A program made the position numbers and the translations under genes. Positions 38,706 to 48,154 of a stretch of 64,000 bases of DNA are shown in pieces. The stretch is from NCBI RefSeq assembly GCF_921294215.1, contig NZ_CAKLDM010000001.1:372001-436000 (forward strand), read 5' to 3'. Each line of letters starts with the position of its first letter. Position 1 is the stretch's first letter. The stretch is from Vibrio marisflavi CECT 7928. Lineage in GTDB: Bacteria; Pseudomonadota; Gammaproteobacteria; Enterobacterales; Vibrionaceae. The notes beneath the pieces are model-generated. The model was not told where the DNA came from. It worked only from the letters and a program-made list of their open reading frames with translations, and searched no databases.

Positions 38706-40028
38706 ATGAGTGCTTTGTACGATAAAATGGTCAACGTGATTGAGCGTAAAGTAACGCCAATTGCAGGAAAACTTGGCCAACAAAAATACATTACCTCAAT
38801 TCGCGATGGGTTTATAGCAGCACTACCATTCATGATTGTCGGATCATTTATGTTAGTGTTTATATTCCCTCCATTTTCATCCGATACAACATGGGGTTTT
38901 GCACGTGCGTGGCTAGACTTCTCAGAGGCTTACCGTGAGCAACTAATGTTGCCATTCAATTTGAGTATGGGCGTGATGACTATATTCATATCTGTTGGTA
39001 TCTCGGCAAGCTTGGCAAAGCATCATGATTTGGAACCAGTAACAGCTGGACTGCTTTCTCTCATGTCATTCCTATTGGTTGCTGCCCCACTCAAAGACGG
39101 CGCTATTTCAATGCAGTACATGTCTGGGCAGGGCATCTTTACTGCTATTATCTGTGCGATTTACTCGACTGAAGTTTACGCTTTCTTAAAGCGCAAGAAT
39201 GTTACGATTAAGCTGCCACCAGAAGTGCCAACGGGTGTGGCTCGTTCATTTGAGATATTAATCCCGGTATTGGCTATCATCATGACACTTCACCCACTGA
39301 ATCTATTTATTGAAGCGGAAACAGGAATGATTTTGCCTGCTGCAATAATGTCACTGTTACAACCTTTGGTATCTGCTTCTGACACATTGCCTGCTGTACT
39401 GCTAGCTGTGCTAGTTTGCCAAATATTATGGTTTGCGGGTATTCATGGAGCGCTTATTGTAACCGGAATCATGAACCCTTTTTGGATGGCGAACCTGTCA
39501 GCCAACCAAGCGGCCATGGCTGCAGGTGAAGCGATACCACACATCTTCGTTCAGGGCTTTTGGGATCACTATCTTCTTATCGGTGGAGTAGGGTCTACGC
39601 TTCCACTGGCTATTTTGTTAGTGCGCAGCAAAGCGGTTCACTTACGTACCATTGGTAAAATGGGTATCGTTCCGGGCTTTTTTAATATCAACGAGCCGAT
39701 TCTGTTTGGTGCGCCAATTATCATGAACCCAATGTTCTTCCTACCGTTCATTTTTGTTCCGATGATTAACGCAACGCTGGCGTGGTTTGCAACAGATTTA
39801 GGGTTACTTGAGCGGGTGGTTTCTTTGACTCCTTGGACAACACCGGGGCCTATCGGAGCTTCCTGGGCTGCTAACTGGTCATTCGCTCCTGTCGTAATGT
39901 GCTTAATTTGTATGGTTACAGCAGCGATTATGTACCTACCTTTCCTTAAGGCTTATGAAAAACAATTGCTTGAACAAGAGCAGTTGGAAGCTAAGGAAGA
40001 ATCTCAAGCAGCACCAGTTACAGCTTAG
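38706..40028 (+). CDS. PTS EIIC, cellobiose/beta-glucoside (Lac family), copy 2
   Basis: 440 aa inner-membrane permease with the same hallmarks as copy 1 (GIHGALIVTGIMNPFW, FNINEPILFGAP). It lies 69 bases after EIIB and before the glucosidase, so it is the working partner of this operon. The two EIIC probably share EIIB and EIIA and differ in sugar preference. Confidence 0.92.
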   Translation: MSALYDKMVNVIERKVTPIAGKLGQQKYITSIRDGFIAALPFMIVGSFMLVFIFPPFSSDTTWGFARAWLDFSEAYREQLMLPFNLSMGVMTIFISVGISASLAKHHDLEPVTAGLLSLMSFLLVAAPLKDGAISMQYMSGQGIFTAIICAIYSTEVYAFLKRKNVTIKLPPEVPTGVARSFEILIPVLAIIMTLHPLNLFIEAETGMILPAAIMSLLQPLVSASDTLPAVLLAVLVCQILWFAGIHGALIVTGIMNPFWMANLSANQAAMAAGEAIPHIFVQGFWDHYLLIGGVGSTLPLAILLVRSKAVHLRTIGKMGIVPGFFNINEPILFGAPIIMNPMFFLPFIFVPMINATLAWFATDLGLLERVVSLTPWTTPGPIGASWAANWSFAPVVMCLICMVTAAIMYLPFLKAYEKQLLEQEQLEAKEESQAAPVTA

Positions 40029-40119
40029 GCGATAGAGTTTCAATAAATACACTAAACCTATCAAAGCATTAAGTTATTCAAATTTCATGGGTGCTCTGCA
40101 CCCTATAAAGGACAATTAA

Positions 40120-41505
40120 ATGAAGTATCAATTTCCACAAAACTTCTATTGGGGCAGTGCAGCTTCCGCGACGCAAACTGAAGGTGAGGCTTTTCAAGCT
40201 GGTAAAGGAACCAATATTTGGGATCATTGGTATCAACAAGAGCCTAATCGCTTCCATAATGGTGTGTCTGCAACGGAAGCTTCAACTTTCTATAGGAATT
40301 ACCAATCTGACATCCAGTTGATGAAAGATATCGGCCATAACAGCTTCCGAACTTCTATTTCTTGGTCTCGCTTGATTCCAAATGGTGTAGGAGAAGTGAA
40401 TCGAGAAGCAGTCGAGTTTTATTCGAATGTTATTGATGAACAAATCAAGCAGGGAGTCCAACCGTTTATTTGCTTATTCCACTTCGATATGCCGATGGCA
40501 ATGCAGGAAATAGGCGGCTTTGAAAACAGAGAAGTACTAGATGCGTACGCTAACTTTGCTGAAACTTGCTTTAAGCTGTACGGTGATCGCGTAAAGCATT
40601 GGTTCACGTTCAATGAGCCAATTGTCCCTGTAGAAGGTGGTTATCTGTATGATTTCCACTACCCAAATGTTGTGGATTTTAAGCGTGCGTCGACGGTAGC
40701 TTTCCACACAATGCTTGCTCACGCGAAAGCGGTCGAGAAATATCGCGCTTTGGATCAAGATGGTCAGATTGGCATCATTCTTAACTTAACGCCTTCGTAT
40801 CCTCGTTCACAAAACCCGGCTGATTTGAAGGCTGCCAATATTTGCGACTTGATGTTTAATCGTAGCTTCCTAGACCCTGCAGTGAAGGGTGAATACCCTC
40901 AGGAATTGGTCGAGCTACTGAAGCAACACGATCAAATGCCAGTCGTGGAAGTCGGCGATTGCGAACTAATTGCGAAAGGCAAAATTGATTTGCTTGGTGT
41001 TAATTACTATCAGCCTCGCCGCGTAAAAGCGAGAGAGAATGCTGTGCATCCGGAAGCTCCGTTTATGCCTGAACATTTCTTTGATTATTACGAAATGCCC
41101 GGACGTAAGATGAACCCTCACCGCGGTTGGGAGATATATGAAAAGGGTGTCTACGATATCTTAACTAACCTTAAAGATAACTATGGCAATGTCCCTTGCT
41201 ATATTTCAGAGAATGGAATGGGTGTTGAAGGCGAAGAGAAATTCTTGGTTGATGGCCAAATACAAGATGACTACAGAATTGACTTTATTAAAGGGCATCT
41301 GAAGTGGCTTCATAAAGGCATAGAAGAAGGTGCAAACTGTTTGGGCTACCACCTATGGACGTTTATCGATAACTGGTCTTGGTGTAATGCTTACAAGAAT
41401 CGCTATGGTTTCTATCAGCTAGATTTGAAAACTCAGAAAAGAAGCGTGAAGAAAAGTGGTGAATGGTACGCGGGCGTATCCAAAGCAAATGGTTTTGAAG
41501 ACTAA
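40120..41505 (+). CDS. 6-phospho-beta-glucosidase (GH1)
   Basis: 461 aa, cytoplasmic. Cleaves phosphorylated cellobiose or aryl-beta-glucosides delivered by the PTS. The GH1 acid/base is Glu166 in TFNEP and the nucleophile Glu364 in ISENG. The N-terminus FYWGSAASATQTEGEA is the usual entry motif. AAAGGA precedes the ATG, and EIIA follows 10 bases after the stop. The phospho-binding region near residue 430 (NRYGFYQLD, then RSVKKSGEWY) fits the 6-phospho class. Confidence 0.94.
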   Translation: MKYQFPQNFYWGSAASATQTEGEAFQAGKGTNIWDHWYQQEPNRFHNGVSATEASTFYRNYQSDIQLMKDIGHNSFRTSISWSRLIPNGVGEVNREAVEFYSNVIDEQIKQGVQPFICLFHFDMPMAMQEIGGFENREVLDAYANFAETCFKLYGDRVKHWFTFNEPIVPVEGGYLYDFHYPNVVDFKRASTVAFHTMLAHAKAVEKYRALDQDGQIGIILNLTPSYPRSQNPADLKAANICDLMFNRSFLDPAVKGEYPQELVELLKQHDQMPVVEVGDCELIAKGKIDLLGVNYYQPRRVKARENAVHPEAPFMPEHFFDYYEMPGRKMNPHRGWEIYEKGVYDILTNLKDNYGNVPCYISENGMGVEGEEKFLVDGQIQDDYRIDFIKGHLKWLHKGIEEGANCLGYHLWTFIDNWSWCNAYKNRYGFYQLDLKTQKRSVKKSGEWYAGVSKANGFED

Positions 41506-41515
41506 GGAGAAGATG

Positions 41516-41824
41516 ATGGATTTAGAAGAGCAAGTAATGGGCATCATTATCAATGCCGGTCAGTCAAAAAGCTTGTGCTATGAAGCCTTAAGGTGTGCAA
41601 AGCAAGGCCAATTTGAAGAAGCTGAGGGTTTGCTTAAAGAAGCACAAGAGTTTGCCAATCAAGCTCACCTTGTTCAAACACAGCTGATTGAGCAGGATGA
41701 AGGTGAGGGCAAGACCAAGATGACACTAATCATGGTGCATGCTCAAGATCATCTTATGACTTCCATGTTAGCGAAAGAGCTGGTGACTGAATTAATAGAT
41801 GTTCACAAGAAAATAGCTAAGTAA
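41516..41824 (+). CDS. PTS EIIA, lactose/cellobiose family
   Basis: 102 aa helical protein. The phosphohistidine lies in MVHAQDHLMTS near residue 75. Of the adjacent ATG codons at 41513 and 41516, the second is preferred, being 6 bases from AAGGAG. It completes the operon EIIB-EIIC-glucosidase-EIIA, and a terminator follows. Confidence 0.93.
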   Translation: MDLEEQVMGIIINAGQSKSLCYEALRCAKQGQFEEAEGLLKEAQEFANQAHLVQTQLIEQDEGEGKTKMTLIMVHAQDHLMTSMLAKELVTELIDVHKKIAK

Positions 41825-41832
41825 CCAGTTAA

Positions 41833-41857
41833 AACACCGAGCCTTGGCTCGGTGTTT
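41833..41857 (+). terminator. Terminator of the PTS operon
   Basis: ACACCGAGCC TTGG CTCGGTGT: a stem of about 9 bp followed by TTACATTTAC, 10 bases past EIIA. Confidence 0.75.
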
Positions 41858-41902
41858 ACATTTACAAAAAATTAAAAACAACCGCCAACATTTTACGCTA
41901 CA

Positions 41903-41922
41903 ATTGAAACCGCTTTCCGTAT
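41903..41922. promoter_or_regulatory. Second LacI-type site, before the repressor gene
   Basis: ATTGAAACCGCTTTCCGTAT is an imperfect version of the dyad at 38259 (GAAACCGnTTTCC core). Its position 59 bases before the LacI gene suggests weak self-repression. Confidence 0.55.
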
Positions 41923-41980
41923 ATCCTACAAGATAGATATACCCCCTCAGTTGAACTTTAAACGGTTAGGTAAGTTTTAA

Positions 41981-42940
41981 ATGGCAACCATTACTGATGT
42001 ATCTAAGCTTGCAAAAGTTTCAAAAGCCACTGTTTCTCGAGTAATGAGTGGTAGCCGCGGTGTGAAAGAGGCAAGTCGCGATGCAGTGCTAAAAGCAGCC
42101 GAAGAACTAAATTATAGACCCAACGTAGCCGCGCAGAGCCTTGCCACGCAGCGCTCAGACTATATCGGTGTGATTTTATCCACCACTGATGCTGGTCAAG
42201 TTTCTACGTATTTACCTCTGTTTGCCAAATCGCTAAAACAGTTGGGTAAGCATATGCTGGTTAATTTTGCTGACACACCTAGTGAATATTTAAGAATTGT
42301 CGACGAGTTAAATAATCGTCATTGCGATGCAATTATTGCAATTGGAGGAAATCTCCCCAGCACATTGGACGACAATATTATCACTATAGATAGTGGAACC
42401 AGTAGCGATCACAGAGCGATTGGTTATGACTACAGCTTCGCCAGCGAGAGTGCTTGTCGTTATTTATCGAGCAAAGGACACTCAAGTATCGCTGTTGTTT
42501 TAGAAGATGAAGGCTACGCATCCCAACAGGTTCTAGATGGTTATAAGACGTCCTTGCAGAATATGGCTATGCCAGTTAATCGTCAGCTTATCGTCACTGC
42601 TTCTAATGGAGCAGAACAGGCGATATTGTCTCTATTAAATAGTTACTCGTCGTTCACAGCCCTAGTAGTAATGAGAGATAGCCAAGCTGCAATTGCGATG
42701 AAGTTACTTAAAGACTTCAATCTGTCTACTCCACAAGAAGTGTCCATTGTTTCGTTAGAAGATTCAGCTTTGGCCAGTCAACTGACTCCACCTTTAACCT
42801 GTATAAGTTATCCATCAGAGAAGCTGGTGAATGAAGCGATTGCAGAGTTAAGTGATTATTTGAATGCTAGACCTGTGAACTCAAAACCGCTGCTATCAGG
42901 AAACCTTGTCACAAGAGACTCGGTGGTGAGTCGTAAATAA
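41981..42940 (+). CDS. LacI-family repressor of the beta-glucoside PTS operon
   Basis: 319 aa. An N-terminal LacI HTH (ATITDVSKLAKVSKATVSRVMSG) with hinge helix NYRPNVAAQSLATQ, then a periplasmic-binding-protein-like effector domain. It lies just after the PTS operon on the same strand behind its terminator, so it probably controls that operon, sensing a sugar phosphate or glucoside. The two candidate operators support this. Confidence 0.9.
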   Translation: MATITDVSKLAKVSKATVSRVMSGSRGVKEASRDAVLKAAEELNYRPNVAAQSLATQRSDYIGVILSTTDAGQVSTYLPLFAKSLKQLGKHMLVNFADTPSEYLRIVDELNNRHCDAIIAIGGNLPSTLDDNIITIDSGTSSDHRAIGYDYSFASESACRYLSSKGHSSIAVVLEDEGYASQQVLDGYKTSLQNMAMPVNRQLIVTASNGAEQAILSLLNSYSSFTALVVMRDSQAAIAMKLLKDFNLSTPQEVSIVSLEDSALASQLTPPLTCISYPSEKLVNEAIAELSDYLNARPVNSKPLLSGNLVTRDSVVSRK

Positions 42941-43134
42941 CTTTCCCTAGTGGCTGGTAACTATCCAGCCATCTTCATATCTCGTAATGCCCGCAAAACT
43001 TTCGTTCCATAGCAACTATAGTGGAAGCTAGGTGAATTGTTTTGACTTGTTACTTGCGTTGATTTTTCTAACAAGCCACGTATATTCCACTACTAACAAT
43101 TACAATGAAATATTAGTTTGGTCAGGTTACGGTT

Positions 43135-44037
43135 ATGAAACAATTATTGGCACATAAAGCCGCTAGTGATATCGGTTTTACTACACAAGTAGAAAGGTTA
43201 AGAACACAATTTAAAGAATCGCCTCAATATCTGAGTTTGCTTGAAGAGCTATGTCAATTTCCTTTAGGACGCTTTCTTATCGAAAACAAAGGAATTGATG
43301 GTTATTGGACAGATGTTGTCGTTAATCATCCAACTCGTGGGCGAGTAAAAGGAATCAATTCAGAAGGTGAGCCTCTTACTCCACTCGAACAAAAAGTCCT
43401 TGATGAAGCCCCAACATTTCTAGCTACACAACAGCGTTATCAAATTTTTCGCCAGCAACTACAAAAGCTTGTACCTGATTGCCAGCGATTATTATCCGTA
43501 CCTTCAGGGTTAATGAGTGAGCTTCTAAGCTTAGATTATGCAGATTGTAAGGGTGTAGAGCTCATCGCAGTGGATCTCGATAGAAATATTCTCAATAGTA
43601 TTGCTGAAAATGCTAAGAACTATAGCTTTAAAGGGGAGTTACAATTAATAGAGGACGATGCGTGGCGCTTCGAGGTTGATAAGCAAGTTGACGTGATTAC
43701 CAGTAATGGCCTTAATATTTATGTCGAGAAAGATGAAAAAGTTGAGGCGTTGTATCGCCAATATTGCAAAGCGCTAAAGCCTAATGGTCATTTTGTTGGT
43801 AGCTTTCTCACTCCTATCGATAGTTGGGATATGGATAAGATCAACGTAGAAGCGTTGCAGTTGCAAAAAAGCATTTTTGTAGATTTGCTTGGCGTAAATT
43901 GGCAACAATACCGGACTGAAAAGTTAACGCGTGAACAGCTAGAACGCGCTGGTTTTGTAGATATTGAGTTTATTTACGACGAGGCGAAAATATTCCCAAC
44001 CTTTGTCGCAAGGAAACAAGCGTTATCTCAAAATTAA
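43135..44037 (+). CDS. Class I SAM-dependent methyltransferase
   Basis: 300 aa. The region from about residue 115 has a Rossmann-like SAM site: LLSVPSGLMSELL (motif I position, without the classic GxGxG), VELIAVDLD (acidic strand end) and VDVITSNGLNIYV. The first 110 residues are a helical cap. The substrate is unknown. The missing GxGxG loop is unusual, but the VxxGL pattern is seen in related uncharacterised enzymes. Confidence 0.75.
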   Translation: MKQLLAHKAASDIGFTTQVERLRTQFKESPQYLSLLEELCQFPLGRFLIENKGIDGYWTDVVVNHPTRGRVKGINSEGEPLTPLEQKVLDEAPTFLATQQRYQIFRQQLQKLVPDCQRLLSVPSGLMSELLSLDYADCKGVELIAVDLDRNILNSIAENAKNYSFKGELQLIEDDAWRFEVDKQVDVITSNGLNIYVEKDEKVEALYRQYCKALKPNGHFVGSFLTPIDSWDMDKINVEALQLQKSIFVDLLGVNWQQYRTEKLTREQLERAGFVDIEFIYDEAKIFPTFVARKQALSQN

Positions 44038-44161
44038 GACGTAATTTGCATAAGTCTAGAGATAGAAAGGTAGTCATCACATCTTGCAACCTCAACCATT
44101 ATCGACTTTAATGAACGATAAATACTTTAAAGTCAAAGCCTTGCTAGGTTTGGAGAATATA

Positions 44162-44542
44162 ATGCGAATTTTATTGATGTTGGTTTTTCTGGTATTGGGT
44201 GGGTGTAGCCTTACACCGAAAGCGCCAGAAGCTCAGATCATTGAGTATGGTCCAAATCAAAGCACGTATACGCAGCCTATCGTTCGAATTGTTCCTGTAT
44301 ATCCAGAGTTTGCTGTTGAAAGACATGTTGAGGGATACGTAAATCTAGCTTATGACGTTGATAGTAAGGGTAGTGTAACTAATGTACGCATACTTGACTC
44401 GAAGCCCGAGCATATTTTCAATGAGTCTGCGGTTCAAGCTCTATCTGATTGGAAGTTCTCTATTTATCCCAAAGGTAAACAAGTCATAGCGCGCAAAAAC
44501 CAAACCGTTAGGTTTGATTATCATTTTCCTACTAACGATTAG
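44162..44542 (+). CDS. TonB-C-domain lipoprotein
   Basis: 126 aa from the ATG at 44162 with GGAG upstream. The lipobox LGGC is at residues 12-15. From about residue 45 there is a TonB C-terminal domain (VYPEFAVERHVEGYVNLAYDVDSKGSVTNV, ALSDWKFSIY). True TonB has an inner-membrane helix and a long proline-rich spacer; both are absent, so this is not an energy transducer in the usual sense. It could bind TonB-box or peptidoglycan partners in the periplasm. No exbBD is adjacent. Confidence 0.8.
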   Translation: MRILLMLVFLVLGGCSLTPKAPEAQIIEYGPNQSTYTQPIVRIVPVYPEFAVERHVEGYVNLAYDVDSKGSVTNVRILDSKPEHIFNESAVQALSDWKFSIYPKGKQVIARKNQTVRFDYHFPTND

Positions 44543-44760
44543 CGCGCCTTCTATTTGGTATTAAAATAAAGTTGGTTTGATTTTTTAGGCCAACTTTCCT
44601 TTCTCTTCATTTTATTTCAAAGTCTGTTCACCTCTCAACCTCTTGAGGTTGCTTGTCTATGCACTACGCTTTATGTAGAAACTACTTTTTGTGAAAAGAA
44701 GTTGCGATATTAGTTATTCACTACAGGTAGTACACAATACTTTTGGGGAGGATGAGCTAC

Positions 44761-45528
44761 GTGAGGTATTACTCTTTTGTACTGCTATTATTGTCATTTT
44801 CAACATTTTCTCAGACGATAACCTTAGGCTCAGTCGACTATCCGCCTTATTTTGGTCCACGCCTGCACAATTACGGAGTTGTTAGTGAGATTGTTCAGAG
44901 TGCATTTAAAAGACAGAAGGTAGACAGTAATGTCGACTTCTTCCCTTGGGCAAGGTTGATGCAAATCGGCAAAGCAGGCAAGGTAGACGCTTTGTACACA
45001 GTTTGGTGTACCGCAGAAAGGAAGCGAGATTTCTACTATTCTCACGCATTATTTCCAAATGAAGTCGTATTACTTAAGTTGAAAAGCCTCAAGATAAAGT
45101 TTGAAAGCTATAAAGATTTGCGGCCCTATCGAATCGCTTACGTATACGGCTATGCGTACCCCGACGCTTTTTACCAAGAGCCAAAACTTAAACTTATCAA
45201 GGGATACAACGATAAAGAGAATGTAGAGAAATTGCTTGCAGGAAAAGTTGACTTAGTTGTTATAGATAAATATCAAGGTATTTCCTTATTGAAGGAATTG
45301 TCTCCAGACAAAGCCAAGGAGTATGATACTTCGCTCAACCCTTTGAGTATCATGCAGCAATATGTCGCTGTACCAAAAGCCATCAAGCACGGTCATGAAC
45401 TAATAGATAAGTTTAATCTTGGTTTATCTCAGATGAAAGAAGATGGTAGTTTTCTCGAATTATTAAAAGCGAATGACTTGGATGTTGAGCCTAAGTATTG
45501 GCAAGCGGAACAAAGCTGTAATCCGTAG
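44761..45528 (+). CDS. Orphan periplasmic substrate-binding protein
   Basis: 255 aa. The GTG at 44761 is preferred: GGGGAGG ends 9 bases before it, while the ATG at 44752 directly touches that Shine-Dalgarno. Signal peptide MRYYSFVLLLLSFSTFS, then TITLGSVDYPPYFG, FFPWARLMQ and a YRIAYVYGYAYPD hinge. SBP_bac_3-like, without neighbouring transporter genes. The ligand is unknown. Confidence 0.82.
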   Translation: MRYYSFVLLLLSFSTFSQTITLGSVDYPPYFGPRLHNYGVVSEIVQSAFKRQKVDSNVDFFPWARLMQIGKAGKVDALYTVWCTAERKRDFYYSHALFPNEVVLLKLKSLKIKFESYKDLRPYRIAYVYGYAYPDAFYQEPKLKLIKGYNDKENVEKLLAGKVDLVVIDKYQGISLLKELSPDKAKEYDTSLNPLSIMQQYVAVPKAIKHGHELIDKFNLGLSQMKEDGSFLELLKANDLDVEPKYWQAEQSCNP

Positions 45529-45622
45529 TAATAGCACGTTTAGGTCATTAGGCCTTTGTTAACAAAGAGTGCCGCAACTCGCTGCACTCTTTCGTGTTGG
45601 TTGTTTAAAAGATAGATTGCGT

Positions 45623-46231
45623 TTAGTTGCCACCAAATGCTTTTAATGTTTTACCTGTTTCAATCCCAAGCACAGAGCGAACATAATATTTCGCAACATC
45701 CTTCGCATCGACAGAGAAAAAACCGGGAAAGAATGAGCCGTACGCATCCATAGACTCGGTAACAACAGATGGGCTAACCAGATTAATTCTTTGGTTATTG
45801 GGCAATTCATTAGCCACTGCTTTTACAAAGTGTTCAATTGCTCCATTTAAAGTCGCAGCACTTGTGCCATGAGCTATAGAATGATCAGCAATTATCCCTC
45901 CCGTTAATGTAATACTTCCGCAGCGATTGAGGTGGTTTATTCCAATCTGAGTTAAGTTTATCTGACCCATCAACCGGCTGTTAATTCCTTTCTGCCAATC
46001 AGCTTGAGTCAACTCGTCAAATGAATTGAAGGCAATATCGCCAGCTGCACAGATAATGGCATCTAACTGGCCAATGGAAGTTAGCGCAGTCGATATTGAG
46101 TCTGTAGATGTTATATCTAGATGAATGTCTCCAGAGGTTCGCCCCGCGGTAATGATCTCATGTTGGTCTTTTAGCGCTTTTGTCACTTCCCTGCCTATTA
46201 CGCCATTTGCACCAATAATTAGTATTTTCAT
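45623..46231 (-). CDS. Short-chain dehydrogenase
   Basis: 202 aa SDR from the ATG at 46231. The cofactor motif ILIIGANGVIG is at residues 3-13, followed by IICAAGD (NAAG-like). The catalytic YxxxK is replaced in the aligned region by GTSAATLNGAIEHFVKA, as in the SDR subgroup of short YwnB- or UcpA-like proteins, so activity is less certain. It is divergent from a LysR gene 105 bases away, which probably controls it. Confidence 0.8.
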   Translation of the reverse strand: MKILIIGANGVIGREVTKALKDQHEIITAGRTSGDIHLDITSTDSISTALTSIGQLDAIICAAGDIAFNSFDELTQADWQKGINSRLMGQINLTQIGINHLNRCGSITLTGGIIADHSIAHGTSAATLNGAIEHFVKAVANELPNNQRINLVSPSVVTESMDAYGSFFPGFFSVDAKDVAKYYVRSVLGIETGKTLKAFGGN

Positions 46232-46335
46232 TTTGTTTTTCCACGTACAATTGTCAACAAAATGGATGTTATTTTCTTTACCAACGCGGAAAAACAGCAA
46301 AAACTAATTACAATGTTTAATAAATGGGGCTAATG

Positions 46336-47238
46336 ATGAACTTGGAGTACTTACAAACGTTTTTGTTTGTTGCAAATGCCAAAAGCTTTACAAAAGCGGC
46401 TGAATCATTAAGTGTTTCAAAAGGGCTAGTATCTAGACATATTCAAAAGCTTGAAGAGCACCTGGGGACGAAGCTTTTCCACAGATCCACTCGCAAAATT
46501 GAACTGACAGAAGTTGGGCATGAACTGTTGGTCAAAGCTCAACATATTCGAATGTTATCCATTGAGGCTGAAATGAGGGTTAAAGATCTTATTCATGACC
46601 TTACTGGTGAGTTAAAGATTACTGCGGCTCCAGAATTTGGTCAGATGCTTTGCCAGACAGTTGTTCCCAAATTCCGCTCTATGTATCCGGAAGTGGATCT
46701 TAGGCTAGATTTCACGTTGGGTGAGAAGAGTGTTGAATCGGGGGAATTTGATATTGCTTTTAGAGCTGCTGAAGAGCTTCCCAACGACGTGATTGCCAAG
46801 AGACTTGGTTACATCAGAAATGTATTGGTATGCACGCCTGATTTTTCCCAAAAATATCCGATGAATGAACTATCAGATATTTACCAGATACCGTTTATTT
46901 TGAATAACTATAACAACCAGTGGAATACGCTAAAATTGAAATCTGCAGCTCGCGAACTAGATGTGGATGTAAAGGGTAGCATCAGTGCAAACAGTTATCA
47001 GGCGGTATTGGCCCTCACTATGCAGCATTTAGGGGTGGCGAGCCTTCCCTACTATCAAGTGGAACAGCATTTATCGAATAAGACACTTTGCCAGTTGTTT
47101 CCGTCATGGTCTATAAAAGCGCACAAGCTCAATCTAATTTATGCTCAAAAACGGACAACACCGAAGAAAATCAAGGCCTTTAATCAACTTGTCATTGACC
47201 TGCTAAAAGAGCGTAGCAGCTATCTTCTGCCGGATTAG
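46336..47238 (+). CDS. LysR-family regulator
   Basis: 300 aa. The N-terminal winged HTH (MNLEYLQTFLFVANAKSFTKAAESLSVSKGLVSRHIQKLEEHLG) and the C-terminal substrate-binding-like effector domain are complete. The ATG at 46336 is preferred for its spacing from GGGG. LysR genes commonly control the divergent neighbour, here the SDR gene. Confidence 0.9.
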   Translation: MNLEYLQTFLFVANAKSFTKAAESLSVSKGLVSRHIQKLEEHLGTKLFHRSTRKIELTEVGHELLVKAQHIRMLSIEAEMRVKDLIHDLTGELKITAAPEFGQMLCQTVVPKFRSMYPEVDLRLDFTLGEKSVESGEFDIAFRAAEELPNDVIAKRLGYIRNVLVCTPDFSQKYPMNELSDIYQIPFILNNYNNQWNTLKLKSAARELDVDVKGSISANSYQAVLALTMQHLGVASLPYYQVEQHLSNKTLCQLFPSWSIKAHKLNLIYAQKRTTPKKIKAFNQLVIDLLKERSSYLLPD

Positions 47239-47419
47239 GTTCGATTCTAAAATTGAAAGGTATTAGTGCTGCTGTTTATGAATCGAGCTATGTGAAATCG
47301 AGTCCGTTACTAAAACTCGTCCAATTTTTTGTAAAATAAGAAAGCTTTTGGCTGTTTACTTATTCTAAAGTACAGTTGAAGATCTTTCGGAACGTGGCTG
47401 GCTTTATGAGGAATGCTTG

Positions 47420-48004
47420 ATGCGCTGTTGGTTTCTTTTTGCTTTTTTAACGGCCCCATTTTTAGTGGGTTGTACAACTACAACGACCTCAAGAATAGTT
47501 AACTCTCCTTTAGTTGGTGCTCGGTTTGCTGGAGCACCGTCAGCCTCCAATGACAATCCAGTTCCTATATGGGCATATCAGCCCCCCAAACCAGATAAAA
47601 TGGGTGTGTTTGGTGTGGGTTCTGGCCAAGCGTCAACATTGGATGAAGCTATGGCCAAAGCAAATTCTGCAGCGAAGCTAGACCTTGCAAACGGGTTCGT
47701 TCAAGCTCTTTATGGGAGTGATAGCAAACAGAAGGATGATGATACAGCGAATCAGCTTCATCAGCAGAGAACTCAGCTCATCTATAGTGTGGTCGAGCAA
47801 GCTCCAGATGTGGACTACTCAAGAAGTGAGCAACAAGCTCTCATGAAGAACAATCTTTTCACGGCTTATTCCCAACTAAAGCTATCCTACATAAACCTTT
47901 ATAATCTTCTTGATAAGCAAGTTCGCTACACGTCGGGTACAGAGGTAAATAGCAAGCTTCAAGAGATCCAACAAAAAGTAAAGCAGAGACTGACTTCAGG
48001 TTAG
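47420..48004 (+). CDS. LPP20-like lipoprotein
   Basis: 194 aa from the ATG at 47420 with GAGGA upstream. The lipobox LVGC is at about residues 15-18. PIWAYQPPKPDKMGVFGVGSGQAS followed by AMAKANSAAKLDLANGF is the LPP20 domain pattern seen in many Gram-negative outer-membrane lipoproteins. The C-terminus is coiled-coil-like. Function in vibrios is unknown. Confidence 0.8.
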   Translation: MRCWFLFAFLTAPFLVGCTTTTTSRIVNSPLVGARFAGAPSASNDNPVPIWAYQPPKPDKMGVFGVGSGQASTLDEAMAKANSAAKLDLANGFVQALYGSDSKQKDDDTANQLHQQRTQLIYSVVEQAPDVDYSRSEQQALMKNNLFTAYSQLKLSYINLYNLLDKQVRYTSGTEVNSKLQEIQQKVKQRLTSG

Positions 48005-48154
48005 TCTTCTTCTTTACAGCAATTTCACCCTGAACACCTTTTATTATGTGGATGCGGTGACCGTTACCCAACATAGACATTTGACGTAGCCTATTGATGC
48101 TATTAATACTTAAAGGGGTATGTAAGTTTATAGTTATATTGGGAAGGGAATCTC

